DNA of 64,000 bases from Anoplolepis gracilipes (Eukaryota; Arthropoda; Insecta; Hymenoptera; Formicidae), in contig NC_132973.1 in the NCBI RefSeq assembly GCF_047496725.1, positions 15,306,233 through 15,370,232 on the forward strand, read 5' to 3'. The notes below the pieces were generated by a model. That model was not told where the DNA came from and did no database searches. It saw only the letters and a program-made list of their open reading frames with translations. The position numbers were made by a program, and so were the translations under genes. Below are positions 37,344 through 49,604 of this stretch, one piece after another; within the stretch, counting starts at the first letter, position 1; the number at the start of each line of letters is the position of its first letter.

Positions 37344-37661
37344 GACACGATGCCGTATCCCGCGCTCGACCGGACGTCGTCGATCATCGATCACCATTGA
37401 TCCCGCGCGACGAGAACTCTTGCCTTACGCAAGATTACCCGGTGACAGCATATACGGACGAGATTTTTCTCGGAAAACCATAAATACAAACGACATGGCG
37501 TTGCCCGCCATATACAAACTTGACGCGTCTCGCGCATGCGTAGTGAGGTTAGCAACTAGCAACGGCGACAACAACACGGGGGGGCCATTGGGGCGGGAGG
37601 GTGAAAGGTGAGAGTGCGTTCAGAAAGCCTACTTGTATAGTAGCGTTTGACAGGTCGCATT

Positions 37662-37739
37662 CACAAGGGAACCTCGCTCCCCACATGTGTGCAAAGTTTT
37701 ATCAAAATTATAATTTTCGGGTTTGCGAGGTTCCTTTGT
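37662..37739. repeat. Short inverted repeat
   Basis: CACAAGGGAACCTCGC (37662-37677) is nearly the reverse complement of GCGAGGTTCCTTTGT (37725-37739), with about 47 bases between. It may be a small MITE or a structured regulatory site; nothing else identifies it. Confidence 0.5.
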
Positions 37740-38530
37740 TAATAGAATAACTGTTGAATTATCGTTTTGTCAACACTCGACGTTGATTTGTTGATTATAA
37801 TATAAAAAAAGTAAGAGCCAATCACGTTCGATTGTTACTAACAATAAGCGGTTCGTTCTGCTGAACGCGCCCATTGATCAAGCCGGACAGAAAATCTTTT
37901 TTTCCCGCTAAAATTAGGTTGGCAATATACATATATATAACAACGGTAGTCTCTCTTTCGATCTTTTGAACTTCGAACATTGTCGACTTCCGGCCTTAGG
38001 CGACCGGATAGGGGAGTGGATGTGAATTGTGTGTTTGTGTTTGTCCTTATTTGAATTAATTTTTTATTACTTACCTTCCTCTGTTAAGAGGTAAGTTGTA
38101 CAACTCAATAAAAATTGTATCTCTCATTATCATTTTTTTGTTTATGTTCATTTAAGTAGACATTCATTTCATCGTCACTTAGTGCATCAGTAATCCGATA
38201 AGAATTTTTCGAACTCTTTTAATACCTGTATTTTTCTCGTTATTTATATCTGCAATCGAGTATAGAAAAATCCGTCTTATTATTGTATCATGAAAACATA
38301 ATTATAATAAACATGTCATATGTAAATGGTATAAATATGATATAAAATCCGTGATTAAATTCCGTACAATATATCGAGATAAAGAGAACAAAATATATTT
38401 GTAACGTATATGAAATCAATTATTTAAATTCCGTATAATATCGAGATAAGAGAACAAAGTATTTACAACGATCGAGTAAACAAGTAAGGACTTTGATTTT
38501 AAATATTTATAAATTTTTTAATTTTTTGTA

Positions 38531-38622
<92 letters not shown>

Positions 38623-38693
38623 TCCCTCTCCCTCTCCCTCTCCCTCTCTCCCTCCCCCCCTCTTCCCCTCCTCCGTCCCCCTTTCTTTCATTC
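38531..38693. repeat. Long CT microsatellite and polypyrimidine tract
   Basis: About 42 CT dinucleotides (38534 to about 38618) pass into CCCTCT hexamers and then C-rich pyrimidines to about 38693; the plus strand is almost free of purines over 160 bases. It creates a spurious Ser/Leu-rich open frame. Confidence 0.97.
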
Positions 38694-39435
38694 TATATAT
38701 TTTTACAATTGTAACATTTATATTTATTTCAATTGTATCAGTTGTGATAATTTTAATAAATCAGTTAGCTGCGTTTATTATATTAATTTCTCGTAATTTT
38801 CTTTTTCATTAAAAAGTAATTTTTCTTTCGTTCCGTCCAAATTCTGAATGTGACGAAAGCATATATGATTGTAAAATAATTTAAACTGTTTCAATTATCC
38901 CTTCGTTCCTTTCTAAGTAGAAATAAATGCTTCGCCTTTCTTTTAGCCTAATCAGCGAAGTAATTTAAAACGGATTCATGTGGACACCATATGGTGTCCA
39001 TGTGTATTCTTTATACTGTATTCTTCGCACAAAGATGGTCTCTAGGATCTCGTCATGAGCCGCTATCTTATCAAAACAGGGGAGACCTATGACCTTTGTG
39101 TAAACAAAAAGCATTGAGAGACCTTTAGCATCTCTCCCTCGTCATTCGGCCATTCGTTGACCAGCCAGCAACGGAAACACTTATTTAGTCGCACGTGGTG
39201 TGGATGCCACATACATTCTCTCTACCTCCGTTTTCATCTTCAATCAAGTCGCCAATACCGCACCTCGATTTATCTCTCGGGTAGTTATCACGAATATTTT
39301 TGTTACATGAGAGAAAGAGCTTATGCCGCCGTGAATAATGATAGACGATAAACTTCTATCGATATCTCCGTAAAATTTGAAATTTCAAATGAAAACTTGA
39401 CGTAGTGCGAAAGTGAAAAAGTAAAAAGAGAGACA

Positions 39436-39469
39436 AAGAGAGAGTGAGAGAGAGAGAGAGAGAGAGAGA
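39436..39469. repeat. GA microsatellite
   Basis: About 15 GA dinucleotides, extending upstream into a looser GA-rich stretch, about 240 bases before the apoLTP start codon and so possibly in its 5' leader. Confidence 0.9.
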
Positions 39470-39706
39470 CTAAAAACATAGTGCTCAGTGTGCAAAAATC
39501 ATTCGCGAAAATTTTCTTTGCAACAATATTTATAAATATTTATAAATAATATTATCTATAAAATAATTATCAATCAATTAGGTAGCAACACATTGCAACA
39601 GCTCTAGTATCGAGGGATGTAGACTTCGATAAGAAAGTGCCTATTTTGAAGGATCTTTCAAGGATTCCGGAAACGATATAAGATTTGACAGTTGGAATCA
39701 GAAATC

Positions 39707-42700
39707 ATGAGAGCAATATTACTTTTTGCGCTTACGTGCGTGATATTAACTGCCGTGCGAGCAGGTAATTATCAGCAATTTCCGGTATATTTATTGTAAC
39801 GTCCGGTATCTCATTAATTTGTCTATTAATCGTTATCACCAATAGCGACACTGTCGTCTTACTAGTATAACAAAATAATATAAACAAAAGTATTTACATA
39901 ATTAAATAAAGTATCTATATTATATATTTTATATTATATAGTTTTAATAATATTAATTGCATTATGTAGACATAAAAAATTTCATGTAGAATATTTGTTG
40001 AAGCATACATACGTTATATTAAAATATAAATTACAATATAAATATTGTAATTTAAAGGTTAATATATAACAGAAAAATATAGTAATTAAAAATTAATATA
40101 ATGCTTATAAATATATATAGTTCAATCGTTGAAATTAAACTATATACATATATAAATTTATTTATTATTAAAATTGTTTTGCTAAAAAGTTTTTAAATTG
40201 AAATTGTCTACTTTGAATATATTATTTTTCAAATCAAATTAAGATAATTAATACATAATAATATAAAACATTATTGTGAATTATTAAACATAGTAAATAT
40301 GCTAACATTATATATATTGCATAACATTTTTAAAATTTTTTATTTCCAGAGATTAGCAAAGATTCTACACCATGTGGCCGAATCAAATGCAAAGGTAAAT
40401 GTTTTTATATATTCTACATTTATATACACATATTGTACTAAAAAACATAGTGCGGTTATTATTCTCGTATTTCCGTCGGCTTTACAGTTTCCGGAAACTT
40501 ATCTCATGCCGCGTTAGCATATTATTGAAAGAAGAAACAAAGGGTTTCCTATTATAATCTCATGTTTTGCTTGAACGCGAGAATTGCTAGCATTGCGTAT
40601 TTTTAGTATTGAAATCTTTTTTAGTTCCTTTTTTAAATAATAAATAAAATTATTTTGCACTTTAATCCGAGAGATAATCAGCTTATTTTACATAAATAAA
40701 TTTATAGATAATGTTTGTTTGCGTTCTTTATTGCATACGTATATAAACAAATTTTAATACGCTTAAGTAATAACTTGTTAATTTTAATTTATAAAATTAA
40801 AATTATAATACTTTTACTCTTTTTTTATATTTTATTTCTTTACATTGCTTAAATGTGAAATAATTGTGACGTCATAGTTATGTGCGTCTGTCGAGGTGAA
40901 GAACTCTGATCTTTATTTTTTAAAGAAATGCGTATTTGTACAGATAAGACTAAGAAGAAATAAGAATTATTTCAAGAAATAAATTATGCTAAATATGCCA
41001 TAGGAAATGTTTTTAAGTAATAAAAATACTTTGTATAAATTTACTTTCAATGCATGAGTCATAACAAATATTAACTAATAGTTTTTATTATTTTTATTCA
41101 AAAAATTTCTTTGTCATTCATATATTCTATTCTTAATATATATAATAATATATTATACTCTTAAAATATTAAATATATTTTCTTATTAAATACAAATTCT
41201 ATTAAATACAGAGAAAGTTGCCTAATACGTATTTTAAAATAAAAAAAATATTATGCAGCTTTTCTTTTATATTATCTTATATACATTTATATACGTAAAA
41301 AGAAAAATATAATTATATAAATTATAATATTAATATTGCATGAAAATACATCATTTATTTATTTCTTTTCAGTTCCATTGGAAAGAAAATTCAAATACCA
41401 AGAAGATATTTATTACGTGTACACATACTCTGTAGACGTAAGCACAAATCTGGGTTATTATCAGACATTGCCTCATCATCTCGAAAACGATTCGACTTTG
41501 CATATCGACGCTACTCTGTCCGTACATTTCAACAGCCCCTGCGAGGGTATCCTTAAAATTCTGAACGCCAGCATCAGTCACGATCGCAGCACGTATAACA
41601 TCGAATTTCCCGATCATGCCGGCTACGAGTTTAAGACTAGTCTTGAACGTTTTACATTGAAATTTACATTCGACGATGGGATAATCCACGAGCTGTGTCC
41701 GGATCGGCACGAGCCGGTCTGGACGTTGAACTTGAAAAGGGGCATGCTATCGATGCTACAGAATAGCATGCGGCGCTTTGACATAGACCACAATGTTAAC
41801 GAAGTGGACGTTTACGGCGTCTGTGATACCGAGTATCATCTATATGAAGCCAAACGAACCAGCCTGATCGTAAAGAAAAGTAAAGATCTAGCCAACTGTC
41901 AGAACGGTCCGAAGTATTTCTCTGTAATGCAATCAAATTCTTATAAAAATCCGCGAAAGCTAGATGGTCAATATGGATTATTTAAATCACGCAGCGAATG
42001 TGAGATTACGATTGATCACAACGTCTACGAGAGAGTAGTCTGTGATGAGATGCGATTACTGCAGCCGCTCTCCAATGGCGACAAAGCTGGTGCCAAGACC
42101 AATTCTCGAATGATTCTTCAACTTATTCAGGAGACAAAGGAGATGAGTTTCTTCCAAGAATCCGAAGCAAATGAAGACAATGATGAAGAAAAAGTTGATA
42201 ATTTTATTCAAACTGCATCTGTTATGAAGAGAACCACGTTGCTATATGATCACGCGAAGACGTTGAAGACCATGCACGGCGAGCTGCGAACCTCCAGAGA
42301 CTTACTGAAGAACATGTGCAGACTCGCGGCAAACACCGATGAGTTGCAGCAGAGATTCTCTGAAATGTTTACCAATTTTATTCATTCGGCTCGTTTTCTA
42401 GATTATCCTCTGTTATCGCAACTGTTCTCGAGAGCTAATAACATTTGCAAAATTGGAAAGTACGTAGTTACTAAGGATATAATCTTTTTCTAGTCAACTA
42501 AAATAAATTTAATTTTATAAATAATTTAAAAAGCTATAACAGAAATTACAACAAATTTATTTTGCTCGATATAATATTATCAATATTTTTTCTTGATTAT
42601 ACTTGATATTTTTTTTTATTTGACAGGAAGCACGTTGTCGCTGCACTACCATATCTAAACAGTAACGCCGCGGTAAACGTGATGAAGGATTTGATAATGA

Positions 42701-45700
42701 AAAAATATGTTAATGAAACGACTATTAATGATTGGATCATTACTTTTGCTTTGTTCCCACAACCGGATCATGACACCATCAAAGCTCTTTCGCAATTATT
42801 GGACTTTCAATATCAAATTCCCCATATCCAGTTTATTCTCAGCTATTCCACTATTATTCACACATATTGCAGAAATAACGATAACTGTATCGAGTTGGAG
42901 GAGGTAGACACATTCCTGTCGCATCTTCAACAGAAAATCTCACGAGGTTGCGCGCCCCGTCTTCACTTTCCTCTCGTGACGAAAGAAGTAAAATATTTAT
43001 AATTTTTTTTCTTGTCATTTTTAGCAAATTCTAATCACGAAGTAAAGTACGAATGAAGTATGTTTCTTTCTTCTAGTCTAGCTTAGAGTGTGCGCGCGTC
43101 TTTCCTTTTAGATTAGAAGAAAGAAGTGCGTACGCTCACATATGCACACATAGTCGAAGAAATCTTTATAAAAATAATTTTGTTTTATTCAAATTATAAT
43201 AAGAATAATTATGTGTACGAGAAGGTAAAAGATTTTAATATAAATATAATTATTAATAAATATATTAATTATTAAATTATTTATAATTTAATATAACTGT
43301 ATAATTGCAGACATTGGAAGCCTTGAAGGCAATTGGTAACATGGGGCTTGAAACAAAGAGTTTACGAAGAGATCTGAAGAAATGCATAGATGACACTGGC
43401 GGATTTTTACCCATGGAAATTCGCGTTGCCGCTGTCGATGCTCATCGTAGGCTACCGTCCTGTGAAGAGACAAGAGATCAATTTTTGCTTGATTATTATC
43501 GTAACACGACATTAGACACAGAAATTCGTATTGCCTCTTACTTACAAGTAATGCATTGTCCTGATTACAATGTTATTAAAACCATCAAGCACACTCTCAA
43601 AATGGAAGAAGTCAATCAAGGTTTGTATATCAACATTAAGGAATTTATAAGCACCTATTATCGTAAACTTCTATTATAGTATAACAAAAAAATATTAAGA
43701 CGACTGTAAATTTTAAAAAATTTGTGTTTTTGATCTGATTTTTTAATAATTTCTTTTAACAATTGATTTAAGTTTATTTAGAGAAAAATTTTAATTTACA
43801 TCACGTTTGTTTCCAGTTTTTAACTTTGTTTTTTTCATAAATTTTTAAAAATTATTTTCAGTCGGTTCTTTCGTATGGAGTCATTTAATGAATCTCTACA
43901 ACTCTGCCTCGCCTACTAGAGTTGAAATTCAAAGTTTACTAACAGATCGAGATCTTGATAACAAGTTCAACAGTGACATTAGAAAATTTTCACGTAATTA
44001 CGAAAACTCCTTTTTTTCCAAGGAGTTTAATATTGGTGCGAATTATCAAACAAATTTGATTTTCTCGCCAAAATCATATATGCCACGATCGTTAACATTC
44101 AACGTTTCCGCTGATCTTCTCGGTCAATCTGTGAATTTATTTGAAATTACTGCACGAATGGAGGGTCTGGAATATTATGCGGAAAATCTCTTCGGTCCAA
44201 ATGGCATCTACAGCAACGAAAAAGTCTCGAATCACCTTCGGAGTTTCCTTAGATATTTCAGATCGGCATCAGAGAAGGAAAATTACTGGGATGGTGTGAA
44301 ACGCTTGCCTAATGTTATCGATAATAATTTTGATCACCCGAAAATTAGCCTTGGTTATAAGGTATATATTATAAGTAAATAAAACAAAATATATATTTAC
44401 CTCAATAAATTTTAAGATTTAATTGAATTTACTAAAATATATACAATACATATATATTATTACATATAAACAGTAATAAAATAAATTCACAGCAACACAG
44501 AGAGAGATAATAATAATAGATAATATAACGAGTATTTTGATTAATTGTACGTGGTATAATTTTTTATATACATTTTTCTCTATATACATATAGACTAATA
44601 ATAATAATGTTATTGTTGTTTGTTGTAAAAGATATTCGGAAATGAATTGAAATTTACGATGCTGGACGGTGACAAGCAAGTGATGTCCGCACTGGCGAAT
44701 TTCAATCCTTGGCAAAAAATGAAGGAATTTTTGGCCATGCAAGAAATCCTCTATGAAAGGACCGGGATGGTTTTGGATTCCTCTTACGTCGTGCCAACAG
44801 GATCCGGTCTACCGATTCGTTTGGACGTCGCTGGTTCCGCGGCTTGCAATTTCAAGATTTCAAAGATACTCAATGATGCTCGACTATCTAACAGAGAGTT
44901 TCACCTCACAGCCAATGTTACTTCCAGGTTTGTTTATTTTATATATATATTTAGTATACTTTCATAAATTATTCTAATAAATAATAATCATAAATATGTG
45001 TTATAAAAATATAGATAAGTAACAATTATAAATAATAAAATATAAATAAGTAACAAAATATGAATAACAATTTGTAAATATATTATATTTACTAGATCTC
45101 ACATATTTTATATGAATGATATATACTTTTATTCTTCTATTTTTATTTTTCTTTTAATTTTTAATCTCAGTAATATTTGTAATATTTTTTAACAATTAAA
45201 ATTCTTTTTGTATAACTTATTTTACTTATTGGATTGGATATTATTTAATAAATAATGTCTCTCTGCGCGTTTCTTTGAACTGAATAATCTATTTGTTAAT
45301 TTTTTCGTGTATTCTTTTCTTCGACATTTTTATAAAATATTTCTCATTCCATTTTATGTTATGTTATGTTCTTGCAGCGTAAGTGTCGACATGGTAGGCA
45401 CGATGACTGTCGATGCTTTTTACAAATCTGCCGGACTCAAACTGCGAACAAATATTTACTCTTCCGGAATGATGCAGCTTCATTTGAATCTAAATGATAC
45501 CCGTTTAGTGCGGGTAAGTCTGGGCTTACCGAATCGGAAGGTAGATGTGCTTTCGTTGTTCTCGGACATTGCTTTTATCAAAGTTAAAGGTGCCGAAATT
45601 GAAGAAAAGTCATTGGGCATCTTGATAGCCGATCAAGATCAAAAGAATTTGCGGCATCCAGTAATTGTACCCAAAAATATCGTTAGCAACACCACCTGTA

Positions 45701-47277
45701 GCTGGGCCGCTTTAAACAGACTAATAGGCTTGAAAATGTGCACTGATTATCAATTCACGAATGTGACTAAGGATACCAAAGCGCCTTATTTCATCCTAAA
45801 TGGTCTTACGCTTTTCAAGATCTCGTTGATTAAAGACGATCCAACTGCTAAGAATTACGTGTTGGAATATAATTGGAATAAGACTCAAGTAAGATGAAAG
45901 CTGTATTTTAAATAATTTTCTCGTTTAATTATTATATATTTCAGAGAAATTTAATATAATATTATATAATATATTAATTCTATGTAAAAATAATTATTAA
46001 AACTTTTCGATAATTAAATGATATTGATATTTAATAAAAATTATAATAGCATTTGAAACTCGTTCCTTTAAATATTAAAGTGAAAAATATTTTTTATAAC
46101 TTTTTATAATTTTTGTTAATTTTATTTCAGAAACATAACACATTCAAGGTGATATTTGACACACCTGGCTCGCAGGTGAATAGAGAAATAAGCGCTACTG
46201 TCGATTTTGATATGATAAATAATAACGTTACTGCTTTAATTCATTCAGCTGGTAATTCTCTGATTGCTAAAGGTTAGTATTTTGTAAATGTGTATTAAAT
46301 ATTTTTTTAAATTATATATTATTAATAAAAATGTTAAAATAATACCTCTATATTTCCAGGCATATATAAACGAACTGAAGCTGAGGCTTTCATAGATATT
46401 GGTTTTGATATTAATGGCACGAAGCACTTGGATGCCAGTGTCGGTTACACGAGGAAAAAGTTTAATAATGGTTACACATATCATCCTAAAATCCATCTCA
46501 CTATTAATAGTGAACGTGTTGCTGCCATTTCAGGTATTTTGTCGTCTTTACAATTGTCTTATTCAGTTCGTAAATAAATAATTTTTCTTTCTAATGTAAA
46601 GTTAATTTTATAATTAATTTTATCATAAATATATGTATTATATTTTATAATTATATTATAATAATATATATTCAAATAATACTGAAAAGATTTTTTAATC
46701 ACATCACAGGTGCGATAAGGAATGCGCAAAAAAACAACGTCTCTCAATACGACATAGACTTGACTTTTCAAACAAAGCGAGTTTGGAGCAAACTAGCCGG
46801 CTACATCGTTCAACGAAATATCAGCCTGGCTGGTGATTTCCAGTTAGATTATCAGCTGCAACGTATGCCGAGAAAGGAGACTATCCACTTGAAGGTTGCA
46901 TTATCTAACCGCTCGTCGAAGACGCTCACACATAAAACTGCCGAACTGGAGCTACAATCTACTGCCTATCCGCAACTCAATACCGTGATAAGCGCTTGGT
47001 ATCAACAAGCTCTCGGTCATTTAGAGCTGCACGCCGAGGTGAACTCGAATCCGCACATCAAAGATGACCGACATAAACTCACGGCACAGCTTATTATCTC
47101 TTATTCGAAGATGTACTTTCAAAACCAGGGTACGAAGGTGAGCGCGCTGATAGCCGTCACTAAACCTATCCAGAATCTTGATCTCAAAATGGGCATTAAT
47201 CATTACGCTCTCGGCGCTGAATCTAAAACCAGTTTACTCATAGGATATGCACCGGGTAAGGTGCAAAGGTTTATTAT

Positions 47278-47320
<43 letters not shown>

Positions 47321-49572
47321 AAAATTTATTTGACTATAAATATATTCAATAAATTTTTTCTATTTGCAGGCAAGGAGATTAGTCTGATCGTCAATATCAT
47401 CATGCCGCGTAATCTACTGTTCTCTATAGAAGGCCATACAAACCTGACGATTCCGAATTTCAATTCAATGTTAATCGACGCACGTATCAACGAGCGATCG
47501 CGACGTGAGTACGAGCTGGATTTCTCCGGCACGTGGTTCAGCGGTCACAATATAACCGCGCGCGGAGCTTACTCTGATCGATCATCGGCTGTCATTATCA
47601 ATCATCACTTGAAAATGATCTTCAAATCGCCGAGTTTCGTTACTCCAATTTTGCTTAACTGTCACTTGTATCAGAATCACAGTGACCTCAGAGTCAGCCT
47701 ATATGCCGAACAAATAGATTACGATAAGTATGCTTTTGTATTGAATCATACAATGCTGTCAACAACTAGTATAATGTCATATATAGAAGCTAGGTACCGT
47801 AGTAATGTTTATTCAGCAATGACGAACATCGATACCACGCGAGAAATTCGTTTAGAGCTGCATTTAGACAAATGGCGGGACGTACATCTGACTTTAAGCG
47901 GCGTCAACGAAGAGAACTGGCAAGAGTTAGCAGCAGAGATTAAATGGGATGCTAACAGAGATCCCGCTTTGAAATTCGGCACAACGTTGCAATTAAGTAG
48001 AGTGTACCTGATGGACGCAACTTCACCTGGAATCAAACGAAACGCGATAATAACGTTGACTTATCCGGGTCGACTAGTAACTGGTTCTTGTGACTTAGTT
48101 ATACGTAATCCGCATAGTTATCTGATAGACATTATTGTGAATTGGAATTCGGAGGATACAATTAAGGCGGTGATCGGCGCGGACTATAATGTACAACCAG
48201 AAATGACATCTGTCAAATTAGAGTTGCAGCTGTTAATGCCTTTTGAACAGTGGAAAAAGACCGCCTTAAACTTAAGGTAAGAGTATATGCATTTAATTTT
48301 AAATTTTATTTATGCGATAATAAGACATAAAATACTACTACTTTTATTTATTTTTATAAAACATGAAGTTGGATCAAATTTTTTTCTTACACTTTTTTAA
48401 CGAATTATTTAATTTTAATTATTTTAGTTATATTTAACTATATTTAATTTTAATTATATTTTAATTATAGAAAAATAGCTTTTATCAATTATTATTTTAA
48501 TTTTATTACTGTTCGCAGATATCTACAATTACCAGACAGAGTCTTAGCTAGCAGCGGTGCTTACTGGAAAGATTCCCAGCATGCGATAGCAGAATTCTAT
48601 GCTAGCGTGAGCGAGTATGAAGACTTAAAGGAATGGATGACAAATTGTGGTTTGATCAGCACTTTACACTCCAACTCATGGGTGACCGTGAACGTCACTC
48701 ATAAGATGCTACGCTCGGAAACAGTAGATACGCATGTGCTAATCAAGTATAATCCCGACAAAACGATTGACGCACGCAGCATTTGGCATTTAGACAAGGA
48801 ATCGGACAATGTGTTTAATCTTACCGGCAATCTGCATCTGTACTCGCCTTTATCAAACTACCGCAAGAACGAGCTCAAGTGTCAACTGCGTCTCATGACT
48901 AACTGGATGTTCTTTGGCGCGGCTAATCTCGAGCTGGATAAACGCAAGTATACTGGCATCCTACTCGGCGACCTTATACGCTGGAAAGAATCTAAGGTGG
49001 AGTTCAATGTCACCACACCGATGGAGAAGTTTGCTTTCGTTCGTGGCAGATTCGGTCTGTCAGAGAGCAACCGACATGCGGTAGCAGAAATTATCACGCC
49101 GAATGGTCCGTTAGGCGTCGAAGCGATGTGCCAACTCTTCACCTCTGCTTACGACTTCAACGTCAAATTCATGCTAGCAACGCCCATCGAGGTGCTTCAA
49201 AAGGCGTTGATAGTAGCTAAATTAAATAATCGCGAGGCTGACTTCAGGATCGGTTACAATAATGTCACGGCAGGCTTTCTCGGTACTTGGCATTATCACA
49301 ACATCACCGATTTCGATTATAGTTACATAGTGCTAACGCCGTTGGAAGGCTTGCATGAATGCGGAGTGATCACCAAGTTGATCGTGGTATACAAGGAGCC
49401 CGAAGGTATGCTGGACATAGACACGGAATTCTTATTAAGATTGGCAAACAATAAACTTGGTGTCAAAGTTAAGGGCGGACCGAAACCTCCGCCCGTTAAG
49501 ATTCCATTGAAACTGGGACTTATGTCCACGACAGGCCATTCTGATATCAATGAATCGGGAGAAGAAGAAGAA

Positions 49573-49604
<32 letters not shown>

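Larger units (their letters stand above)
37344..39706. promoter_or_regulatory. Divergent promoter region between PLK4 and apoLTP
   Basis: About 2.4 kb separate the two coding starts. From the PLK4 side it is CpG-rich to about 37610, then holds a short inverted repeat (37662-37739), the long pyrimidine tract (38531-38693), a perfect 20-bp palindrome (38981-39000), a GA repeat (39436-39469) and the apoLTP leader. I could not fix either transcription start from the sequence. Confidence 0.5.

Noticed and set aside
37264..37611. Plus-strand open frame rich in Arg
   Set aside because: It lies antisense to PLK4 exon 1 and its CpG-rich promoter; the PLK4 frame explains the openness.
38493..38714. 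Open frame of Ser-Leu dipeptides
   Set aside because: A direct translation of the CT microsatellite.
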